64,000 nucleotides of DNA from Eledone cirrhosa (Eukaryota; Mollusca; Cephalopoda; Octopoda; Eledonidae), in NCBI GenBank assembly GCA_964016885.1, contig OZ024742.1, positions 6,322,658-6,386,657 on the forward strand. The letters run 5' to 3'. Below the pieces are notes generated by a model. It worked only from the letters and a program-made list of their open reading frames with translations, was not told where the DNA came from and made no database searches. This document shows positions 57,201 through 64,000 of this stretch, piece by piece (position 1 is the first letter of the stretch; each line of letters opens with the position of its first letter). The translations under genes and the position numbers were made by a program.

Positions 57201-60200
57201 CACCAACAACAAGACCTCTATGTTGTGTGTTAGAAGCTGTCACCAACAACAAGACCGCTGTGTTGTGTGTTAGAAGCTGTCACCAACAACAAGACCTCTG
57301 TGTTGTGTGTTAGAAGCTGTCACCAACAACAAGACCTCTGTGTTGTGTGTTAGAAGCTGTCACCAACAACAAGACCTCTGTGTTGGGTGTTAGAAGCTGT
57401 CACCAACAACAACACCTCTGTGTTGTGTGTTAGAAGCTGTCACCAATAACAAGACCTCTGTGTTGTGTGTTAGAAACTGTCACCAACATTAAGACCTCTG
57501 TGTTGTGTGTTAGAAGCTGTCACCAACAACAAGACATGTGTTGCGTGTTAGAAGCTGTCACCAACGACAATACCTCTGTGTTGTGTGTTAGAAGCTGTCA
57601 CCAACAACAAGACATGTGTTGTCTGTTAGAAGCTGTCACCAACACCAAGACCTCTGTGTTCTGTGTTAGAATGTCACCAACAACAAGACCTCTATGTTGT
57701 GTGTGAGAAGCTGTCACCAACAACAAGACCTCTGTGTTGTGTGTTAGAAGCTGTCACCAACAACAAGACCTCTGTGTTGTGTGTTAGAAGCTGTCACCAA
57801 CAACAAGACCTCTGTGTTGTGTGTTAGAAGCTGTCACCAACAACAACACCTCTGTGTTGTGTGTTAGAAGCTGTCACCAATAATAAGACCTCTGTGTTGT
57901 TTGTTAGAAACTGTCACCAACATTAAGACCTCTGTGCTGTGTGTTAGAAGCTGTCACCAACAACAAGACATGTGTTGCGTGTTAGAAGCTGTCACCAACG
58001 ACAATACCTCTGTGTTGTGTGTTAGAAGCTGTCACCAACAACAAGACCTCTGTGTTGTGTGTTAGAAGCTGTCACCAACAACAAGACCGCTGTGTTGTGT
58101 GTTAGAAGCTGTCACCAACAACAAGACCGCTGTGTTGTGTGTTAGAAGCTGTCATCAACAACAAGACCGCTGTGTTGTGTGTTAGAAGCTGTCACCAACA
58201 TTAAGACCTCTGTGTTGTGTGTTAGAAGCTGTCACCAACAACAAGACCGCTGTGTTGTGTGTTAGAAGCTGTCACCAACAACAAGACCGCTGTGTTGTGT
58301 GTTAGAAGCTGTCACCAACAACAAGACATGTGTTGTGTGTTAGAAGCTGTCACCAACACCAAGACCTCTGTGTTCTGTGTTAGAATGTCACCAACAACAA
58401 AACCTCTATGTTGTGTGTTAGAAGCTGTCACCAACAACAAGACCGCTGTGTTGTGTGTTAGAAGCTGTCACCAACAACAAGACCTCTGTGTTGTGTGTTA
58501 GAAGCTGTCACCAACAACAAGACCTCTGTGTTGTGTGTTAGAAGCTGTCACCAACAACAACACCTCTGTGTTGTGTGTTAGAAGCTGTCACCAATAACAA
58601 GACATGTGTTGTGTGTTAGAAGCTGTCACCAACAACAAGACCTCTGTGTTGTGTGTTAGAAGCTGTCACCAACAACAAGACCTCTGTGTTGTGTGTTAGA
58701 AACTGTCACCAACAACAAGACCGCTGTGTTGTGTGTTAGATGCTGTCACCAACAACAAGACCTCTGTGTTGTGTGTTAGAAGCTGTCACCAACAACAAGA
58801 CCTCTGTGTTGTGTGTTAGAAGCTGTCACCAACAACAAGACCTCTGTGTTGTGTGTTAGAAGCTGTCACCAACAACAAGACTTCTGTGTTGTATGTTAGA
58901 AGCTGTCACCAACAACAAGACCTCTATGTTGTGTGTTAGAAGCTGTCACCAACAATAAGACCTCTGTGTTGTGTGTTAGAATCTGTCACCAACAACAAGA
59001 CTTCTGTGTTGTGTGTTAGAAGCTGTCACCAACAACAAGACCGCTGTGTTGTGTGTTAGATGCTGTCACCAACAACAAGACCTCTGTGTTGTGTGTTAGA
59101 AGCTGTCACCAACAACAAGACCTCTGTGTTGTGTGTTAGAAGCTGTCACCAACAACAAGACTTCTGTGTTGTGTGTTAGAAGCTGTCACCAACAACAAGA
59201 CCTCTATGTTGTGTGTTAGAAGCTGTCACCAACAACAAGACCTCTATGTTGTGTGTTAGAAGCTGTCACCAACAACAAGACCTCTGTGTTGTGTGTTAGA
59301 AGCTGTCACCAACAACAAGACCTCTGTGTTGTGTGTTAGAAGCTGTCACCAACAACAAGACCGCTGTGTTGTGTGTTAGATGCTGTCACCAACAACAAGA
59401 CCTCTGTGTTGTGTGTTAGAAGCTGTCACCAACGACAATACCTCTGTGTTGTGTGTTAGAAGCTGTCACCAACAACAAGACCTCTATGTTGTGTGTTAGA
59501 AGTTGTCACCAACAACAAGACCTCTGTGCTTTGTGCTAGAAGTTGTCACCAACAATAACACCTCTGTGTTGTGTGTTAGAAGCTGTCACCAACAACAAGA
59601 CTTATGTGTTGTGTGTTAGAAGCTGTCACCAATAACAACACATCTGTGTTGTGGGTTAGAAGCTGTCACCAACAACAAGACCTCTGCGTTGTGTGTTAGA
59701 AGCTGTCACCAACAACAAGACCTCTGTGTTGTGAGTTAGAAGCTGTCACCAACACCAAGACCTTTGTGTTCTGTGTTAGAAGGTGTCAGCAACAAGAAGA
59801 CCTCTATGTTGTGTGTTAGAATCTGTCACCAACAACAATAGCTCTGTGTTGTGTGTTAGAATCTGTCACCAACAACCAGACCTCTGTGTTGTGTGTTAGA
59901 AGCTGTCACCAACAACAAGACCACTGTGTTGTGTGTTAGAAGCTGACACCAACAACAAGACATGTGTTGTGTGTTAGAAGCTGTCACCAACAACAAGACC
60001 ACTGTGTTGTGTGTTAGAAGCTGTCACCAACACCAAGACCTCTGTGTTCTGTGTTAGAAGCTGTCACCAACAACAAGACCTCTGTGTTGTGTGTTAGAAG
60101 CTGTCACCAACAACAAGACCTCTGTGTTGTGTGTTAGAAACTGTCACCGACAACAAGACTTCTGTGTTGTGTGTTAGAAGCTGTCACCAACAACAAGACC

Positions 60201-63200
60201 GCTGTGTTGTGTGTTAGATGCTGTCACCAACAACAAGACCTCTGTGTTGTGTGTTAGAAGCTGTCACCAACAACAAGACCTCTGTGTTGTGTGTTAGAAG
60301 CTGTCACCAACAACAAGACTTCTGTGTTGTGTGTTAGAAGCTGTCACCAACAACAAGACCTCTATGTTGTGTGTTAGAAGCTGTCACCAACAACAAGACC
60401 TCTGTGTTGTGTGTTAGAAGCTGTCACCAACAACAAGACCTCTGTGTTGTGTGTTAGAAGCTGTCACCAACAACAAGACCTCTGTGTTGTGTGTTAGAAG
60501 CTGTCACCAACAACAAGACCGCTGTGTTGTGTGTTAGAAGCTGTCACCAACAACAAGACCGCTGTGTTGTGTGTTAGATGCTGTCACCAACAACAAAACC
60601 TCTGTGTTGTGTGTTAGAAGCTGTCACCAACGACAATACCTCTGTGTTGTGTGTTAGAAGCTGTCACCAACAACAAGACCTCTATGTTGTGTGTTAGAAG
60701 CTGTCACCAACAACAAGACCTCTATGTTGTGTGTTAGAAGCTGTCACCAACACGAAGACTTATGTGTTGTGTGTTAGAAGCTGTCACCAACAACAAGACC
60801 TCTGTGTTGTGTGCTAGAAGTTGTCACCAACAATAAGACCTCTGTGTTGTGTGTTAGAAGCTGTCACCAACAACAAGACTTATGTGTTGTGTGTTAGAAG
60901 CTGTCACCAATAACAACACATCTGTATGTGTGTTAGAAGCTGTCACCAACAACAAGACCTCTGTGTTGTGAGTTAGAAGCTGTCACCAACAACAAGACTT
61001 CTGTGTTGTGTGTTAGAAGCTGTCACCAACAACAAGACCTCTGTGTTGTGTGTTAGAAACTGTCACCAACAACAAGACTTCTGTGTTGTGTGTTAGAAGC
61101 TGTCACCAACAACAAGACCGCTGTGTTGTGTGTTAGATGCTGTCACCAACAACAAGACCTCTGTGTTGTGTGTTAGAAGCTGTCACCAACAACAATACCT
61201 CTGTGTTGTGTGTTAGAAGCTGTCACCAACAACAAGACTTCTGTGTTGTGTGTTAGAAGCTGTCACCAACAACAAGACCGCTGTGTTGTGTGTTAGATGC
61301 TGTCACCAACAACAAGACGTCTGTGTTGTGTGTTAGAAGCTGTCACCAACAACAAGACCTCTGTGTTGTGTGTTAGATGCTGTCACCAACAACAAGACCT
61401 CTGTGTTGTGTGTTAGAAGCTGTCACCAACAGCAAGACCTCTGTGTTGTGTGTTAGAAGCTGTCACCAACAACAAGACCTCTGTGTTGTGTGTTAGAAGC
61501 TGTCACCAACAACAACACCTCTGTGTTGTGTGTTAGAAGCTGTCACCAACAACAAGACCTGTGTGTTGTGTGTTAGAAGCTGTCACCAACAACAAGACCT
61601 CTATGTTGTGTGTTAGAAGCTGTCACCAACAACAAGAGCTCCGTGTTGTGTGTTAAAAGCTGTCACCAGCAACAAGACCGCTGTGTTGTGTGGTAGAAGC
61701 TGACACCAACAACAACACATCTGTGTTGTGTGTTAGAAGCTGTCACCAGCAACAAGACCTCTGTGTCGTGTTAAAAGCTGTCACCAGCAACAAGACCTCT
61801 GTATTGTGTTAGAAGCTGTCACAAACGACAAGACATGTGTTGTGTGTTAGAAGCTGTCACCAACACCAACAACTCTGTGTTGTGTGTTAGAACCTGTCAC
61901 CAACAACAAGACTTATGTGTTGTGTGTTAGAAGCTGTCACCAACAACAACAGCTCTGTATTGTGTGTTACAAGCTGTCACCAACAACAAGACCTCTGTAT
62001 TGTGTGTTAGAAGCTGTCACCAACAACACGACCTCTGTGTTGTGTGTTAGAAGCTGTCACCAACAACAACACGTCTCTGTTGTGTGTTAGAAGCTGTCAC
62101 CAACAACAACACCTCTGTGTTGTGTGTTAGAAGCTGTGACCAACATTAAGACCTCTGTGTTGTGTGTTAGAAGCTGTCACCAACAACAAGACATGTGTTG
62201 TGTGTTAGAAGCTGTGACCAACAAAAACACCTCTGTATTGTGTGTTAGAAGCTGTCACCAACAACAAGACCGCTGTGTTGTGTGTTAGAAGATGTCACCA
62301 ACAACAAGACTTCTGTGTTGTGTGTTAGAAGCTGTCACCAACAAAAACACCTCAGTATTGTGTGTTAGAATCTGTCACCAACAACACGACCTCTGTGTTG
62401 TGTGTTAGAAGGTGTCACCAACAACAACACCTCTGTGTTGTGTGTTAGAAGCTGTCACCAACAACAAGACCTCTGTGTTGTGTGTTAGAAGCTGTCACCA
62501 ACATTAAGACCTCTGTGTTGTGTGTTAGAAGCTGTCACCAACAACAAGATATGTGTTGTGTGTTAGAAGCTGTCACCAACAACAAGACCGCTGTGTTGTG
62601 TGTTAGAAGCAGTCACCAACAACAACACCTCTGTGTTGTGTGTTAGAAGCTGTCACCAATAACAAGATCTCCGTGTTGTGTGTTAGAAGCTGTCACCAAC
62701 AACAAGAGCTCTGTATTGTGTGTTAGAAGCTGTCACCAACAACACGACCTCTGTGTTGTGTGTTAGAAGCTGTCACCAACAACAACACCTCTCTGTTGTG
62801 TGTTAGAAGCTGTCACCAACAACAAGACCTCTGTGTTGTGTGTTAGAAGCTGTGACCAACATTAAGACCTCTGTGTTGTGTGTTAGAAGCTGTCACCAAC
62901 AAAAACACCTCTGTATTGTGTGTTAGAAGCTATCACCAACAACAAGACTTCTGTGTTGTGTGTTAGAAACTGTCACCAACAACAACACCTCTGTATTGTG
63001 TGTTAGAAGCTGTCACCAACAACACGACCTCTGTGTTGTGTGTTAGAAGCTGTCACCAACAACAAGACCTCTGTGTTGTGTGTTAGAAGCTGTCACCAAC
63101 AACAAGACCTCTGTGTTGTGTGTTAGAAGCTGTCACCAACATTAAGACCTCTGTGTTGTGTGTTAGAAGCTGTCACCAACAACAAGACCTCTGTGTTGTG

Positions 63201-64000
63201 TGTTAGAAGCTGTCACCAACAACAACACCTCTGTGTTGTGTGTTAGAAGCTGTCACCAACAGCAAGATTTATGTGTTGTGTGTTAGAAGCTGTCACCAAC
63301 AACAAGACCTCTATGTTGTGTGTTAGAAGCTGTCACCAACAACAAGACCTCCGTGTTGTGTGTTAAAAGCTGTCACCAGCAACAAGACCGCTGTGTTGTG
63401 TGGTAGAAGCTGTCACCAACAACAACACACCTGTGTTGTGTGTTAGAAGCTGTCACCAACAACAAGACCTCTGTATTGTGTGTTAGAAGCTGTCACCAAC
63501 AACACGACCTCTGTGTTGTGTGTTAGAAGCTGTCACCAACAACAAGACCTCTGTGTTGTGTGTTAGAAGCTGTGACCAACATTAAGACCTCTGTGTTGTG
63601 TGTTAGAAGCTGTCACCAACAACAAGACCTCTGTGTTGTGTGTTAGAAGCTGTCACCAACATTAAGACCTCTGTGTTGTGTGTTAGAAGCTGTCACCAGC
63701 AACAAGACCTATGTGTCGTGTTAAAAGCTGTCACCAGCAACAAGACCTCTGTATTGTGTGTTAGAAGCTGTCACCAACAAAAACACCTCTGTATTGTGTG
63801 TTAGAAGCTGTCACCAACAACAAGACCGCTGTGTTGTGTGTTAGAAGATGTCACCAACAACAATACCGCTGTGCTGTGTGTTAGAAGCTGTCACCAACAA
63901 CAAGACATGTGTTGTGTGTTAGAAGCTGTCACCAATAACAAGGCCTCTGTGTTGTGTGTTAGAAGCTGTTACCAACAACAAGACCACTGTGTTGTGTGTT
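42251..64000. repeat. 40-bp satellite array with higher-order repeats
   Basis: Unit 'ttgtgtgttagaagctgtca' plus 'ccaacaacaagacctctgtg', about 550 copies, running past the window end. Common variants lie in the last ten bases (gacctctgtg, gaccgctgtg, gacttctgtg, gacagctgtg) and in length (38-bp 'gacatgtg', 34-bp 'ccaacaagac', 36-bp 'ttagaatgtcacc'). A compound signature (38-bp unit, 'caacaccaagacc', 'gttctgtgttagaatgtc') occurs about 14 times. Larger duplications have offsets of 2057, 1863 and 676 bp. All 80-91 codon frames in it are artefacts of three 40-bp units making 40 codons. Confidence 0.97.

Noticed and set aside
44004..62090. Many 68-91 codon frames (CVLEAVTNNKT, RSCHQQQD)
   Set aside because: Three 40-bp satellite units give a 40-residue pseudo-repeat; the frames end at indel variants and recur with the array.
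42251..64000. CRISPR-like array
   Set aside because: The 40-bp units are contiguous without unique spacers, in a eukaryotic repeat setting.

Overview
The window is eukaryotic, repeat-dominated DNA with no host gene I can support. Penelope-like elements (PLEs), an RTE-type LINE, a Helitron, tRNA-headed SINEs whose bodies carry 'gtcgataaaataaagtacc', very abundant (TA)n tracts and long satellites together point to a mollusc. A cephalopod such as an octopus is most likely, but this is inferred from repeat families remembered, not from a search.

Layout. 1-1086: non-coding repeat with a period near 1010 bp. 1108-4105: a decayed RTE-like LINE fused at 2545 to a 5'-truncated PLE (PLE-1a). 4.1-7.5 kb: SINE fragments, microsatellites and a foldback. 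7.6-10.2 kb: an AT-rich, 5'-truncated PLE (PLE-3). 10.26-15.25 kb: a third PLE (PLE-2, minus strand) whose 3' 1.59 kb is repeated in inverted orientation at its 5' side, giving a large, almost perfect inverted repeat. 15.4-18.7 kb: a non-coding repeat family, a palindrome, SINEs and a LINE tail. 18.95-22.39 kb: the best preserved PLE (PLE-1b), one long reading frame broken by a single TAG and flanked by inverted copies of its 3' end. 22.4-28.9 kb: duplicated non-coding repeats, SINEs, a 32-bp minisatellite and a tandem-plus-inverted structure. 29.2-30.2 kb: the 3' end of a Helitron with the C-terminal part of its PIF1-like helicase. 31.7-37.7 kb: palindromes, duplications and repeat-family ends. 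37.7-39.9 kb: a 39-bp minisatellite. 41.2-41.8 kb: a (CAY)n tract. 42.25 kb to the window end: a 40-bp satellite of about 550 units with higher-order structure.

How parts relate. The PLEs encode a reverse transcriptase joined to a C-terminal GIY-YIG endonuclease. Near the 3' ends of three different PLE families, and at one orphan site, I can fold type I hammerhead ribozymes by hand: CTGANGA, stem II, GAAA, a 1-2 bp stem III, and a closing stem I of 5-8 bp. Hammerheads are an established feature of PLEs. Two of the PLE copies also share the design 'inverted 3' end attached to the 5' side'. These are the most informative signals here, followed by the nested organisation of the 40-bp satellite.
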